Source: Myxococcales bacterium
GTDB taxonomy: Bacteria; Myxococcota_A; Polyangia; Polyangiales; Polyangiaceae
Reading direction: 5' to 3'
DNA length: 64,000 nucleotides
Assembly (NCBI GenBank): GCA_016706225.1
Contig: JADJKB010000022.1
Coordinates: 682,001 to 746,000 of the forward strand
Position numbers and translations under genes: made by a program. Positions 51,192-60,375 of the stretch are shown here, one piece after another (the stretch's first letter is position 1; every line of letters begins with the position of its first letter). The notes beneath the pieces are model-generated. The model did no database searches, was not told the origin of the DNA, and saw only the letters and a program-made list of their open reading frames with translations.

Positions 51192-52136
51192 TCAGTTGCA
51201 GCTCGAGCTGAAGTCGCCGCAGCAATCGCCGAGCGAGCTACAGAGGTCGTCGCAGTAACAGGCCGGGCTCGAACCCGGGGCGGGATCCGAAGACCCGCAG
51301 AACCCCTGACACGAGGCGGCGGCCGGCGGCGGTGGGTCTGCGGCGGGTGGGTCTGCGGCGGGCTCGTCCGTCCCCGCCGGTGGTGGCTCTTCCGCGGGCG
51401 GGGCGCTGGGCTCGTCGGCTGCGCCGCTCGGCACCGAACAAGCCCCCGGCGCATCGAGGACCTCGATGTCATCACCGTAGTAAAAATGCAGGATGCCGAC
51501 GGCGTCGCGCCCGTTCTCTTCGAGACAGCGAGAGCCGTTCTGACTCATGCACCCGCGATTCTGACCGAAGCCAGGCGGGCCGATGAATCCGAGCTTGGAC
51601 TGACTGACGCTGTTGCCCGTCTTGCCGTCGTTGAACGTGACGTACTTGACCATCGACCCCGTCGTGTCGATGCAGCTCGGCCCAGAAACACCGGAGTCAC
51701 CCGATACGTAGAAGGCGTAGGTGACCATCCCGTCGTAGCTCAGGTATTGTTGGGCCGTCTCCTTGACGGCTTGAAAGTGAAGCGGCCCTGGTTTGTTCTT
51801 GCAGCTGTAGACCTGGCAGGTCTGTCCGTCGCAGATCGAACCCGAGCTCGACATGCTGTAGTACGCGATTGAACGCGCAGCGATGGCCAGCGCCTTGAGA
51901 GCCTCCAGCCCAGCGCTGAAGTTCTCACACGCGAGCACGTGCGGCAGGTAGTCGAGCTCGGTGGCGCGTGCCCCGACTCCCTTGACCGTGATGCTGCAGT
52001 AGGCGCTCTTGACCTGTTTCACTCGATCTCCGACCCGGGTCGTCGCTTCGGCGGGGTCCGGGGAACCTCCCGTGGCGGACGAACACGCCGGAGCGGCGAG
52101 CAGCAGGAGACCGAGAAACAAACGTCGGGGGCTCAT
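51192..52136 (-). CDS. SpoIID-like lipoprotein with somatomedin-B-like C-terminus
   Basis: 314 residues. The lipobox is LAAPAC. The N-terminal domain has ELDYLPHVLACENFSAGLEA, LKALAIAARSIAYYSM and ICDGQTCQVYSCK, resembling SpoIID/LytB domains that act on peptidoglycan (amidase enhancer or lytic transglycosylase in Bacillus). A Pro/Ala/Asp spacer at about 235-275 leads to SCQGFCGSSDPAPGSSPACY and CDDLCSSLGDCCGDFSSSC, whose eight Cys match the somatomedin-B knot. The combination suggests a surface cell-wall or adhesion protein. It converges with the frameshifted gene, 4 bases apart. Confidence 0.75.
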   Translation of the reverse strand: MSPRRLFLGLLLLAAPACSSATGGSPDPAEATTRVGDRVKQVKSAYCSITVKGVGARATELDYLPHVLACENFSAGLEALKALAIAARSIAYYSMSSSGSICDGQTCQVYSCKNKPGPLHFQAVKETAQQYLSYDGMVTYAFYVSGDSGVSGPSCIDTTGSMVKYVTFNDGKTGNSVSQSKLGFIGPPGFGQNRGCMSQNGSRCLEENGRDAVGILHFYYGDDIEVLDAPGACSVPSGAADEPSAPPAEEPPPAGTDEPAADPPAADPPPPAAASCQGFCGSSDPAPGSSPACYCDDLCSSLGDCCGDFSSSCN

Positions 52137-52303
52137 CTCTGACTGCTAGAGCACTCGACGTGCCACCTGGAGAGCCTGCAAAATGGGGGTCAAAAGCCCG
52201 GCATTTGGCCTCGAGCCGCCGCGCAGTCCGGAACTCGCGTGGACGCTGTCCGGACCGAGAATGACGCTTGAGCCGGCCGGCCGGTCCGTGTACTTTCCTG
52301 CCC

Positions 52304-53542
52304 GTGAGTCGAGCAGCCGGATTGGTGTTGGGCGCGGGCTTCGCGGCCCTGGTCGCGTGTGGTTCCGAGAGCGGCGAGAGCAGCAAGAGCTCGACGGGCG
52401 GCGCGGCGGGCTCCGCGACGACCGGCGGAGCGAGCAGCGGCGGCGGTGGCGCGAGCGGCGGCAGCGCGGGCGTGGCCGGCATGCCGAGCGGCGGCAGCGG
52501 GGGCACGACGCCGGATGGTGGCGGCAGCGCGGGCGTCGACGCAGGCGGCGGCAGTGGTGGGGTGCCGGACGCGGCAGCCGACGTGATCACGAGCGACGCG
52601 GGCCCCGCGGCCAAGTGTTTTCAGAGTCAGTTCGTCAACCCGCCCACCGTCTCCCTCGACTACGACCAGTTTGGTCCAACGGTCGGCAAGCACTGCAAGG
52701 GCACGAACCATCAGGACATCAAGGGTGTGCAACGGGTCGTGTTTCTCGGTGACTCCGTCACCGTCGGGACGCCTCCGACCAATTTGAACCCGGCGGCGGT
52801 CTACCGGGCGATCCTGTCGCAGAAGCTCGCCACGCACTTCAACATCGCGGCCCCGGGTTTTGGCTGGGGCGCAGCCGATCCGATCAACGGGGTGGCCCTG
52901 CCGTCCGAGTCCGGCGCCTTCGTGAGTTGTGCGAAGTGGGGCGCGCGCACCGACGACTTGATGAAGGACAGCAAACAGGTCGAGACCTGTATCCCGGTCG
53001 ACAAACGCAACCTGCATCACCTGGTGATCATGACGGTGGGCGGCAACGACATCAGCGCGATCACCCAGGACGGCGGCGGCACCAGTCCCAAGAAGACGCT
53101 TCCCCAGCTGTGGCAGGACACGAAGGACTTCGTCGCGCTGCTGCGGTCAACGGTCGAATGGCTGAAAAACCCGGTCAATGTGCCGGGCGGCGTTGATGTC
53201 GTGTTCGGCGACAACTACGAGTTCACCGACGGCACCGGCGACGTCGCCGCGTGTCCCGGCGTGCAGCTCGGCGGCATCCAGCCCTGGCAGGACAAAAAAG
53301 CTCAAGCCGACATGGTGATCTGGGCCAACGAGCAGTACGCGAAGATCGCCGTCGATACGCAGTCGGACATGATCTTCATGCTCGAGAGCTTCTGCGGGCA
53401 CGGCTACAAGCGCAACGACCCGACCTCACCGTGCTACCGCGGGCCCAACCAGCCGCTCTGGTTCGACCTGACGTGCATTCACCCGAACAACGAGGGCCAC
53501 GCCGCCCTCGCTGATCTTTTCTACCAGACCATCGCCGAGTGA
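52304..53542 (+). CDS. SGNH/GDSL-type hydrolase lipoprotein
   Basis: 412 residues from GTG 52304, chosen for the signal peptide with lipobox ALVAC; an upstream frame start at 52268 adds polar residues. The Gly/Ser/Ala linker runs to about 95. SGNH blocks are all present: block I VVFLGDSVTVG with the nucleophile Ser, block III VGGNDISA, and block V CIHPNNEGHAALAD with the catalytic His. Additional Cys pairs suggest disulfides. These enzymes remove acyl or acetyl groups from lipids or polysaccharides. Secreted and anchored; substrate unknown. Confidence 0.9.
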   Translation: MSRAAGLVLGAGFAALVACGSESGESSKSSTGGAAGSATTGGASSGGGGASGGSAGVAGMPSGGSGGTTPDGGGSAGVDAGGGSGGVPDAAADVITSDAGPAAKCFQSQFVNPPTVSLDYDQFGPTVGKHCKGTNHQDIKGVQRVVFLGDSVTVGTPPTNLNPAAVYRAILSQKLATHFNIAAPGFGWGAADPINGVALPSESGAFVSCAKWGARTDDLMKDSKQVETCIPVDKRNLHHLVIMTVGGNDISAITQDGGGTSPKKTLPQLWQDTKDFVALLRSTVEWLKNPVNVPGGVDVVFGDNYEFTDGTGDVAACPGVQLGGIQPWQDKKAQADMVIWANEQYAKIAVDTQSDMIFMLESFCGHGYKRNDPTSPCYRGPNQPLWFDLTCIHPNNEGHAALADLFYQTIAE

Positions 53543-53583
53543 CGGGCGCCCGCGTGCTCACCTTGCGTGGGCGCGGGGCAAGG

Positions 53584-54396
53584 TCACGGTGTGGCGGGAG
53601 GAGTAACCTGCCATGGCGGCGGGGACTCGCCCGGCGCGCGTTGATCGAGCGCCGCGCTGCCGACGTGACACTGAGTGCAGCTCACGCGATAGGGGTGCGA
53701 GCTGCGGATGCCGTTCACACCGGTGACGCCATGACAGCTCGAGCACTCCGAGCGCATGAGCGTGCGGTGAGGAATGGTCGGCGGCGCACCGGGCCACGCG
53801 CGTGTTCCCTTCTGTGGGGCGGCCAGCCCCGCGAAGTCGTTCTCCACCGGGTTCTCGGGCGGACGTAGCGGCGTCGGCGCGCTGGTCGGGACGTGACACT
53901 GCGTGCAGCTATCCATGCGTTCGTGGCTCATGCGGGGTGCACGTTTGCCAGTGCCGGCAACCTTGGCGCCCTCGCCGTGACAGCTGAGGCAATCCGGGAA
54001 GCCTGTTTGTTTCACCTCGTGGGGAATCGTGGGGGGAGCGCCGTCATAAGCCCGGCGCCCGGCGCGCGCAGTGACCACACTCTGCCGCTCGGCGTCCGTC
54101 TGCACGACCGGGTCGCGCAGACCCGGCTTGTCCGCGTTCATCTCGTCGAACGCGCCGGTGTACATGCCCGCGTTCGGTCCGCGGCGCCGCGCGCCCATGT
54201 TCTCGTAGCTCGGCATGCTCTCCGCGGGCTCGGCGCTGGGTACTGGAGTGGCCTTGGCAGCCGTCGGTGGGTGGTGCGTCGCCGTGAGGTAACCGCCGAA
54301 CGCCGTGGTCACCACACCTACTGCCGCGACGTACCAGAGGCGGGTGAGCGCGGCGCTGCGATCGCCGCCCACTTCGGAGCGCGGCGCCTCGGTCAT
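53584..54396 (-). CDS. Tetraheme NapB-like cytochrome c with internal duplication
   Basis: 270 residues from ATG 54396, overlapping the napA stop by ATGA. A TM or signal anchor lies at about 17-37 (LWYVAAVGVVTTAFGGYLTA). Four CxxCH heme motifs: CLSCH, CTQCH, CSSCH, CTQCH. The heme region is a twofold repeat: each half begins GAPPTIPHEV / GAPPTIPHRT and ends with a CTQCHV. NapB normally has two hemes, so this resembles a NapB whose diheme unit was doubled. It should pass electrons to NapA in the periplasm. Last gene of napD-napA-cyt. Confidence 0.87.
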   Translation of the reverse strand: MTEAPRSEVGGDRSAALTRLWYVAAVGVVTTAFGGYLTATHHPPTAAKATPVPSAEPAESMPSYENMGARRRGPNAGMYTGAFDEMNADKPGLRDPVVQTDAERQSVVTARAGRRAYDGAPPTIPHEVKQTGFPDCLSCHGEGAKVAGTGKRAPRMSHERMDSCTQCHVPTSAPTPLRPPENPVENDFAGLAAPQKGTRAWPGAPPTIPHRTLMRSECSSCHGVTGVNGIRSSHPYRVSCTQCHVGSAALDQRAPGESPPPWQVTPPATP

Positions 54397-56813
54397 GCGG
54401 GCTTCTGCTCCGGGCGCTTCTTGACCACGCGTGCCGCGCACTTCTTGTAGTCGGGTTGTTTGCTGAACGGATCGAACGCATCCAAGGTCAGCTGGTTGAT
54501 CAGCCGCGTTTCGTCGAAGAACGGCACGAACACCGAGCCCGGCGGCGGCTCCCCGCGCCCGTCGATCCACACCGGCAAGTCGAGCGCGCCGCGACGGGTC
54601 TCGAGCGTGACGATCTCACCGTTCGAGATGCCGAGGCGGCGGGCGTCGTCTCGATTCATCTCGACGTAGGCCTGCGGCATCGCGGCCTGCAACTGCGGGA
54701 TGCGCATCGTCATGGTGCCCGTGTGCCAGTGCTCGATGACGCGACCAGTACACAACCACAGCGGGTAGTCTTTGTCGGGAGACTCCGGCGGAGGTTCGTA
54801 AGGACGCGCCCAGATCTGCGCTTTGCCGTCCTTGGTCGTCGACCAGTAGAAATCGAACTCTTGCCCTTTCTTCACGAAAGGGTCGTCGAACCCGGCGAAG
54901 CGCCAGCGTGTCTCGCGCCAGGTTCCGTCCGGTTGTTCCACGACCGGCCAGCGCAGGCCGCGCGCTTTGACGTACTCGGAGTACGGGGCGAGATCGTAAT
55001 GCTTCCATTTCGAGAACTGTCGGTATTCCGTGAACAGCGCCTCGTCCACGTTGACATCGTAGAAGTGTGCCCACTCCCAGACCGGCAGCTCTTTGCCGTT
55101 CTTCTTGATGGCGAACAGGTAGGCCCCGTCTTTGTCCTTCATGCCTTCGAAGTTCTTCTCCCAGAGCTTCCGCATGACCGCCAGCATCTGCCACACGTCG
55201 TCGCGGGCCTCGCCGGGCGGCTTGACCATGCGGAACCACTGCTGCGTACGCCGCTCGGAGTTGCCGAACATGCCGTTTTTTTCCACCCAGAGCGCGCTTG
55301 GCAAGACGAGATCGGCGATCTCGGTGGTGGCCGTCGGATACACGTCGGACACGATCAGGAATTTGTCCGGGTCCTTCCGGCTCGGGTCCACCAGGGCATG
55401 TGTGTTCGGCAGCGACTGCGCCGGATTCGTCACCTGCACCCAGATGGTGTGAATGTCTCCGCCCTTGTCCTTGGGCGTGGAGAACTTCCGCCACATTTCC
55501 ACGGTGTGATAGCCGGGTTTTTCTTTGATGCGTCCCGCCGGCACGTTCCAGGTCTTCTCGGTGAACTCACGGTGCTCGGGCTTCGCGAGCACACGTCCAC
55601 CGGGCAGGGCATGGGCCAGCGTGCCGACCTCGCGCACGGTCCCGCAGGCCGAGGGCTGCCCCGTCAAGCTGGTCGGCGCGTCACCGGGGCGGCCGAAGTG
55701 CCCGCTGAGCAAGTGCACTGCGTGCACCAGCGAGTTGATCGCGGTTCCCCGCGTGTGCTGGTTCATGCCCATGCACCACAGGCTCACGATGCGCAGGTCG
55801 CGCCGCCCGAAGAGATCCGCCATCAGCCGGATGCCGTCGGCAGGCACACCCGAGATCTCTTGCACCTTCTCCGGTGTGTATTCCGCGACGCGTTTCTTGT
55901 ACTCGTCGAAGCTGATCGCAACGCCATCGAGGGTGCCGGGGGTTGCGTCCGCCCGGAAGTTGCAGAACCGCTCGACGAACTCGCGATCGTAGTTGCCCCG
56001 CTGGATCAGCAGGTTGGCAATGCCGTTGGCAACGGCGAGATCGGTCTGAGGTTTGAAGGTGAAGACGTGCTGGCAATGACCACTGGTGCGGGTGCGCCGC
56101 GTGCTCAGGTCAATCAGCGTGATCTTCTCGCCGCGGGTGCGCCGCTCGAGGATGCGGGAGAACAGCACCGGGTGCATTTCGGCGGGGTTGTTGCCCCAGA
56201 AGATGACGACGTTGGCACGGTCCAGATCGTCGTAGGCACCCGCTGGTTCGTCCGCCCCGTAGGTAGCGAGAAATCCCGTCACTGCTGACGCCATGCACAA
56301 GCGAGCGTTGGGATCGATCTGGTTGTTCGCGATGCCACCCTTCGAGATCTTCTGCGCGAGATACCCCTCGGGGATGGTCCACTGTCCGCTGCCGTAGATG
56401 GCAAAACCCTTGGGGTCCATCAGCACGCGGGCGGCAATCACCTCGAGCGCCTCGTCCCAGGAGATGGGTGTGAGTTTGCCGTTCTTGCGCAACAGGGGCT
56501 TCGTGAGCCTGTCTTTGCCGTAGAGCGCGAGACCGACGTGATAACCCTTCACGCACAAGAGGCCGCGGTTCACCTCGGCCTTTTGATCGCCCGCGATGGC
56601 GACGACCTTGCCGGCTTTGACGCCCACCTGAACGTGACAGCCCGTGCCGCAGAAACGACACGGCGCCTTGTGCCACTTCACGTCCTTGTCGCTCTTCGCG
56701 AGCACGTTCGGGTCCACGGCCGGCGGGTCCTGGCCCTTGGCCAAGCGACTGGCAGCGACCGTTGCACTGGCCATGGCCGTGGCCTTGATGAAGTCTCGGC
56801 GCTCCACTTTCAC
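54393..56813 (-). CDS. napA: Periplasmic nitrate reductase catalytic subunit
   Basis: 806 residues. A twin-arginine signal at the start (ERRDFIKATAMASATVAASR). The 4Fe-4S cluster motif follows (PCRFCGTGCHVQVGVKAGKV ... RGLLCVKGY). The molybdenum Cys ligand lies in DPNARLCMASAV at about residue 178. Mo-bisMGD binding parts include VIFWGNNPAEMHPVLFSRIL, SLWCMGMNQHTRGTAINSLV and GRVIEHWHTGTMTMRIPQLQ. It reduces nitrate to nitrite. It overlaps napD at its start and the cytochrome gene at its end (ATGA both), a tight operon. Confidence 0.95.
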   Translation of the reverse strand: MKVERRDFIKATAMASATVAASRLAKGQDPPAVDPNVLAKSDKDVKWHKAPCRFCGTGCHVQVGVKAGKVVAIAGDQKAEVNRGLLCVKGYHVGLALYGKDRLTKPLLRKNGKLTPISWDEALEVIAARVLMDPKGFAIYGSGQWTIPEGYLAQKISKGGIANNQIDPNARLCMASAVTGFLATYGADEPAGAYDDLDRANVVIFWGNNPAEMHPVLFSRILERRTRGEKITLIDLSTRRTRTSGHCQHVFTFKPQTDLAVANGIANLLIQRGNYDREFVERFCNFRADATPGTLDGVAISFDEYKKRVAEYTPEKVQEISGVPADGIRLMADLFGRRDLRIVSLWCMGMNQHTRGTAINSLVHAVHLLSGHFGRPGDAPTSLTGQPSACGTVREVGTLAHALPGGRVLAKPEHREFTEKTWNVPAGRIKEKPGYHTVEMWRKFSTPKDKGGDIHTIWVQVTNPAQSLPNTHALVDPSRKDPDKFLIVSDVYPTATTEIADLVLPSALWVEKNGMFGNSERRTQQWFRMVKPPGEARDDVWQMLAVMRKLWEKNFEGMKDKDGAYLFAIKKNGKELPVWEWAHFYDVNVDEALFTEYRQFSKWKHYDLAPYSEYVKARGLRWPVVEQPDGTWRETRWRFAGFDDPFVKKGQEFDFYWSTTKDGKAQIWARPYEPPPESPDKDYPLWLCTGRVIEHWHTGTMTMRIPQLQAAMPQAYVEMNRDDARRLGISNGEIVTLETRRGALDLPVWIDGRGEPPPGSVFVPFFDETRLINQLTLDAFDPFSKQPDYKKCAARVVKKRPEQKPA

Positions 56814-57130
56814 TGCCCTTCCTTGGCTGGGTTCTGCTGATGAGCTCGCCGGGCGCGGCGCGGCGAGCGCCCCGCAGAACCACTGGCGATCTCCTCCACG
56901 TCGCTGAAGTCGACGCTGACGACGTCCAGGAAACGGACCCCCGGAATACCGAGCAGCTGCTCGGCGAGATCTTCGGCCTCTTCGAGGGAATCGGTTGTGG
57001 TCACGACCGGAAGACAGTCATCGACCAGGTCACCCAGCGTTACCCGTGGGTCGCGAGACAGGACGTACTTCACCCCACGTTTCTCCCGCTCCCCGGGGTC
57101 GAGGGTCAGCACCAGAGCACTCACCGGCAT
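56810..57130 (-). CDS. napD: NapD-type chaperone
   Basis: 106 residues from ATG 57130 (MPVSALVLTLDPGEREK). The ferredoxin-like fold of NapD is visible in VSALVLTLDP, DPRVTLGDLVDDCLPVVTTT, SLEEAEDLAEQLLGIPGVRF and LDVVSVDFSDVEE. The last 20 residues are basic and Gln-rich. NapD binds the NapA twin-arginine signal and holds back export until the cofactor is in place. The stop overlaps the napA start. The frame extends to 57331 but that part is not NapD-like. Confidence 0.88.
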   Translation of the reverse strand: MPVSALVLTLDPGEREKRGVKYVLSRDPRVTLGDLVDDCLPVVTTTDSLEEAEDLAEQLLGIPGVRFLDVVSVDFSDVEEIASGSAGRSPRRARRAHQQNPAKEGQ

Positions 57131-57278
57131 GGCAAGCTGTAGTGCCAAGCAACGGACGGGCCAGCGCGGACCACGCGTCGGCTTTCCCGCGATTGAGCCA
57201 TTAATCGGGGCCGAGGCTGAGCGCCGACGGGGACTGTGCGAAGAGCCTCCGCGCAAACTGGACAGCAAGGTCGATTGA

Positions 57279-57297
57279 TTGCGCAACGAGTGCGCAA
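57279..57297. promoter_or_regulatory. Inverted repeat in the divergent nap promoter region
   Basis: TTGCGCA (57279-57285), spacer ACGAG, TGCGCAA (57291-57297): a perfect 7-5-7 repeat between napD and the divergent cytochrome gene. It is a good candidate operator for a dimeric regulator of both units. The sequence differs from FNR and NarL consensus sites. Confidence 0.5.
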
Positions 57298-57360
57298 AGC
57301 ATCGAAGTCCCCGCGTGGAGGCCGCGCCCAATCCGCTAGTTTTCAGCGAGTTCCAGCAGC

Positions 57361-57376
57361 TGGCACGGCAAGTGCT
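57361..57376 (+). promoter_or_regulatory. Possible sigma-54 promoter
   Basis: TGGCACGGCAAGTGCT has the GG and GC pairs 10 bases apart (-24/-12 spacing) and a near-consensus -24 box. Transcription would start near 57386, only a few bases before the GTG at 57391, which is unusually close, so this is tentative. Confidence 0.35.
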
Positions 57377-57390
57377 CTTTTGACGCCGCC

Positions 57391-58023
57391 GTGCCTGGGC
57401 AGCCTCCGTTCGATGCCATCCTGATCAGCGCGCTCGTGCTCGGAGCGGTCGCCTGCAATCGCCCCGACAATCCCCGCTTCGGCGCGAGCGCGCCGCGCGC
57501 TTCGGCAGCGCCGGCGCCCGTGCTCATTCGCAGCCCGGAGAAGCTGACCTCGATCGAGACGGACGAGCTCGACCCACTCGGGCGGCCCATTCGTGTCTCG
57601 TGCGCGAGCTGTCACTCGCAGCGCAAGCACGACACGCTGCCTGCGTCCGCATCCGAGCTGAAGGAGTTTCATCAGAGCCTGAGCTTCGAGCACGGCACGC
57701 TGACCTGCGCCCAGTGTCATCAGGCGGGCGACGCAACTTCGTTGCACCTGGCGGACGGCCGCAAGATCCCGATGACCGAGGTGATGCTCTTGTGCGGGCA
57801 GTGCCACGGCCCGCAGTACCGCGACTACGGCAAGGGCGCCCATGGCGGCATGCAGGGCTACTGGGATCGCACCCGCGGCGGCCGGACTCGCAACAACTGC
57901 GTAGATTGCCACGACCCGCATCTGCCTCGGTATCAGCCCGGACAACCCGTGCTCTTGCCCCGGGACCGCGGGCTCGAAAACCAGCGCTCGGGCGCGGCAG
58001 CCAAGGGAGCTCCCCATGGCTGA
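57391..58023 (+). CDS. Tetraheme cytochrome c lipoprotein of the nap locus
   Basis: 210 residues from GTG 57391, the first usable start after an in-frame TAG. The lipobox is LGAVAC. Four CxxCH motifs: CASCH, CAQCH, CGQCH and CVDCH, with extra His residues that could be distal ligands (EFHQSLSFEHG, GAHGG). It has no NapC-type TM anchor. By position it probably carries electrons from the Fe-S/NrfD pair to the NapB-like cytochrome. It overlaps the next gene by 8 bases. Confidence 0.85.
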   Translation: MPGQPPFDAILISALVLGAVACNRPDNPRFGASAPRASAAPAPVLIRSPEKLTSIETDELDPLGRPIRVSCASCHSQRKHDTLPASASELKEFHQSLSFEHGTLTCAQCHQAGDATSLHLADGRKIPMTEVMLLCGQCHGPQYRDYGKGAHGGMQGYWDRTRGGRTRNNCVDCHDPHLPRYQPGQPVLLPRDRGLENQRSGAAAKGAPHG

Positions 58024-58921
58024 GCCAGTCACTCGCCGCGTGGCGCTCAAGGTTGTCGGCGCCACCGTCGGCACCGCAGCGTTCGCGCAGGCGCTGTCGC
58101 CCCTCGAGAAGCTCTCGCAGACGACCAGCCTGAGCGAGTTCTTGCAGAGACACTACCGCGAGCTCAGCCGTGCGGACCTGGAGCAAGTCCTGGCGCGACT
58201 GGAGCGGGAGACCGAACAGCGGTACGGCCGCAAGGTCTCGATCGGCGACGTACGACCCGAAGATGGCGTGCAGTTCGCCTACGCACTGAACCTCTCGGTC
58301 TGCATCGGCTGCCGCAAGTGCGCCGAGGCGTGTCACAAAGAGAACAACCACGATAGGAGCACCAACAACTCGTACATCCGCGTGCTGGAGATGGAGCAGG
58401 GCAGCTTCGACATGGAGAAGGGCACGGCCGACTACGATCACGCGGTGCCGGCGCCGGGCAAGTACTACCTGCCAGTGCAGTGCCAGCAGTGTGACAATCC
58501 GCCGTGCGTCAAGGTCTGCCCCGTGCAAGCGACCTGGAAGGAGAAGGACGGCATCGTCGTCGTCGATTACAACTGGTGCATCGGCTGTCGTTACTGCGAG
58601 GCCGCGTGCCCCTATCACGCGCGGCGTTTCAACTGGACCAAACCCGAGGTTCCGGCTGACGAGATCAATCCGGAGCAGTCCTACCTCTCGAACCGCATCC
58701 GACCGCAGGGCGTGGTCGAGAAGTGTCACTTCTGTTTGCACCGCACCCGTGAAGGACGCCTGCCTGCCTGCCTCGAGGCCTGCCCAACCGGCGCGCGGGT
58801 CTTTGGCAACCTGCTCGATCCAGACAGCGAAATCCGCTGGGTGCTCGAGAACAAGCGGGTCTACGTGCTCAAGGAAGAGCTCGGGACCCAACCTCGTTTT
58901 TATTACTACTTCGACAAATAA
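58016..58921 (+). CDS. 4Fe-4S ferredoxin-type electron-transfer subunit (NrfC/DmsB-like)
   Basis: 301 residues. A twin-arginine-like N-terminus (RRVALKVVGATVGTAAFAQA) suggests export. Cys clusters for four [4Fe-4S] centres: SVCIGCRKCAEACH, QCQQCDNPPCVKVCP, WCIGCRYCEAACPY and KCHFCLHRTREGRLPACLEA followed by CPTG. This is the usual subunit that sits between an NrfD-type membrane protein and a terminal redox enzyme. The gene is coupled with the flanking cytochrome and NrfD genes. Confidence 0.93.
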   Translation: MAEPVTRRVALKVVGATVGTAAFAQALSPLEKLSQTTSLSEFLQRHYRELSRADLEQVLARLERETEQRYGRKVSIGDVRPEDGVQFAYALNLSVCIGCRKCAEACHKENNHDRSTNNSYIRVLEMEQGSFDMEKGTADYDHAVPAPGKYYLPVQCQQCDNPPCVKVCPVQATWKEKDGIVVVDYNWCIGCRYCEAACPYHARRFNWTKPEVPADEINPEQSYLSNRIRPQGVVEKCHFCLHRTREGRLPACLEACPTGARVFGNLLDPDSEIRWVLENKRVYVLKEELGTQPRFYYYFDK

Positions 58922-58944
58922 CCACGCCCCCCCCGCAGCTCACG

Positions 58945-60243
58945 ATGAACCGCGACACACACCTCGTCACTTACCCGCGCTTCTTGTGGACCGCGCTCAA
59001 GATGAGCACGGACGGTCCGGCGCGCTTTTACGTGTGGATGATCGCTCTCACCGCCATCGCGCTCGTTGGTGCCAACACCTGGGCCCATCAGGTCGTGCAG
59101 GGCATGCAGCTGACGGGCATGACCGATCACGTGTCGTGGGGTCTCTACATTGCCAACTTCACGTTCGGCGTCGGGCTCGCTGCCGGCGCCGTCATGATGG
59201 TGATCCCGGCGTACCTGTACGACGACCACGAAATGCACGACGTCGTGCTGGTGGGCGAGCTCTTGAGCATTGCTTCGATCGTCGTGTGCCTTGCGTTCGT
59301 GGTCGTCGACATGGGACGCCCGGATCGCTTCTGGCACATCATGCCGGGGCTGGGCCGCTTCAACTGGCCAATCTCCATGCTGACCTGGGACGTGCTGGTG
59401 CTCGGCGGCTACCTGCTGATCAACCTGCACATCGCGGGCTACCTGACCTACATGCGTTTCCTGGGACGCCGACCGGCCAGGCGCTGGTACCTGCCGTTCG
59501 TCTTCCTCAGCATCGCCTGGGCGGTGTCGATTCACACCGTCACCGCCTTCCTCTACAGCGGGCTCGGCGGCCGACCAATGTGGAACTCGGCGTTGCTCGC
59601 CCCGCGCTTCATTGCTTCGGCTTTCGTCAGCGGCCCGGCCTTCGTGGTGCTGCTGCTTCAGATCCTGCGCAAGGTGGCCGGGCTGAAGATCGGAGAAGGC
59701 CCGATCGGCACACTGCGCGCCATCTTGCGCATCACCGTGCTGGTGAACCTGTTCATGCTCGCGTCGGAGCTGTTCACCTCTCTCTACGCCGGTGGCACCC
59801 ACGCCGCTTCCGTCCGGTATCTGTTCTTCGGGCTTCACGACAAAGCCGCCTTGGTGCCGTGGATCTGGACGGCCGTGGCCCTCAACCTGGTCTCTGCCGT
59901 GCTCCTGCTCGCCCCGAATCGCCAGCAGGCGACGTGGATGCTCAACCTCGCCTGCCTTGCGGGGTTCACCGGCGTCTGGATCGAGAAGGGCATGGGCCTG
60001 ATCGTTCCGGGCTTCATTCCGAGCACCCTGCACGAGCTCATCGAGTACATGCCCACGCTGGCCGAGTGGAAGATCGCCGCGGGGATCTGGGCCTTTGGTC
60101 TGATGGTCCTGACCCTGGCGGTAAAGATCTGCTTGCCGGTGCTGCGCGGGGAGCTCTCACCGCGCAGCCTTCGCCCGGCCGAGGCCCGACCGGAGCCTGC
60201 CGAGTCGCACGAAGAACCCGAGAGGCTGTCCGCGGCGGACTGA
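58945..60243 (+). CDS. NrfD/PsrC-type quinol-oxidising membrane protein
   Basis: 432 residues with about ten hydrophobic helices. Family features: SWGLYIANFTFGVGLAAGAV near residue 60, DVLVLGGYLLINLHIAGYLT at about 150, SIAWAVSIHTVTAFLYSGLG at about 190, and EKGMGLIVPGFIPSTLHELI near 360, the last like the quinone-site region of PsrC/NrfD. The C-terminus is a charged tail. It oxidises quinol and passes electrons to the adjacent Fe-S protein. It takes the place NapC or NapH has in other nap systems. Confidence 0.92.
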   Translation: MNRDTHLVTYPRFLWTALKMSTDGPARFYVWMIALTAIALVGANTWAHQVVQGMQLTGMTDHVSWGLYIANFTFGVGLAAGAVMMVIPAYLYDDHEMHDVVLVGELLSIASIVVCLAFVVVDMGRPDRFWHIMPGLGRFNWPISMLTWDVLVLGGYLLINLHIAGYLTYMRFLGRRPARRWYLPFVFLSIAWAVSIHTVTAFLYSGLGGRPMWNSALLAPRFIASAFVSGPAFVVLLLQILRKVAGLKIGEGPIGTLRAILRITVLVNLFMLASELFTSLYAGGTHAASVRYLFFGLHDKAALVPWIWTAVALNLVSAVLLLAPNRQQATWMLNLACLAGFTGVWIEKGMGLIVPGFIPSTLHELIEYMPTLAEWKIAAGIWAFGLMVLTLAVKICLPVLRGELSPRSLRPAEARPEPAESHEEPERLSAAD

Positions 60244-60375
60244 GCGGCGCCCCAGCGGCGGTTCGCGGGCGGGGTCGAGCTGCTCCGGATAGGAGCACTC
60301 GTTCCGCAGACGCCACTTTCTGCGCAGATCACGGCGGCGCCGTGGCTTGACCGCGGCGCGCCGGAGGAGGAAGGT

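Noticed and set aside
54456..56288. 610-codon open frame antisense to napA
   Set aside because: Shadow of a GC-rich gene: His/Arg-rich residues, no domain-like pattern, and fully inside napA.
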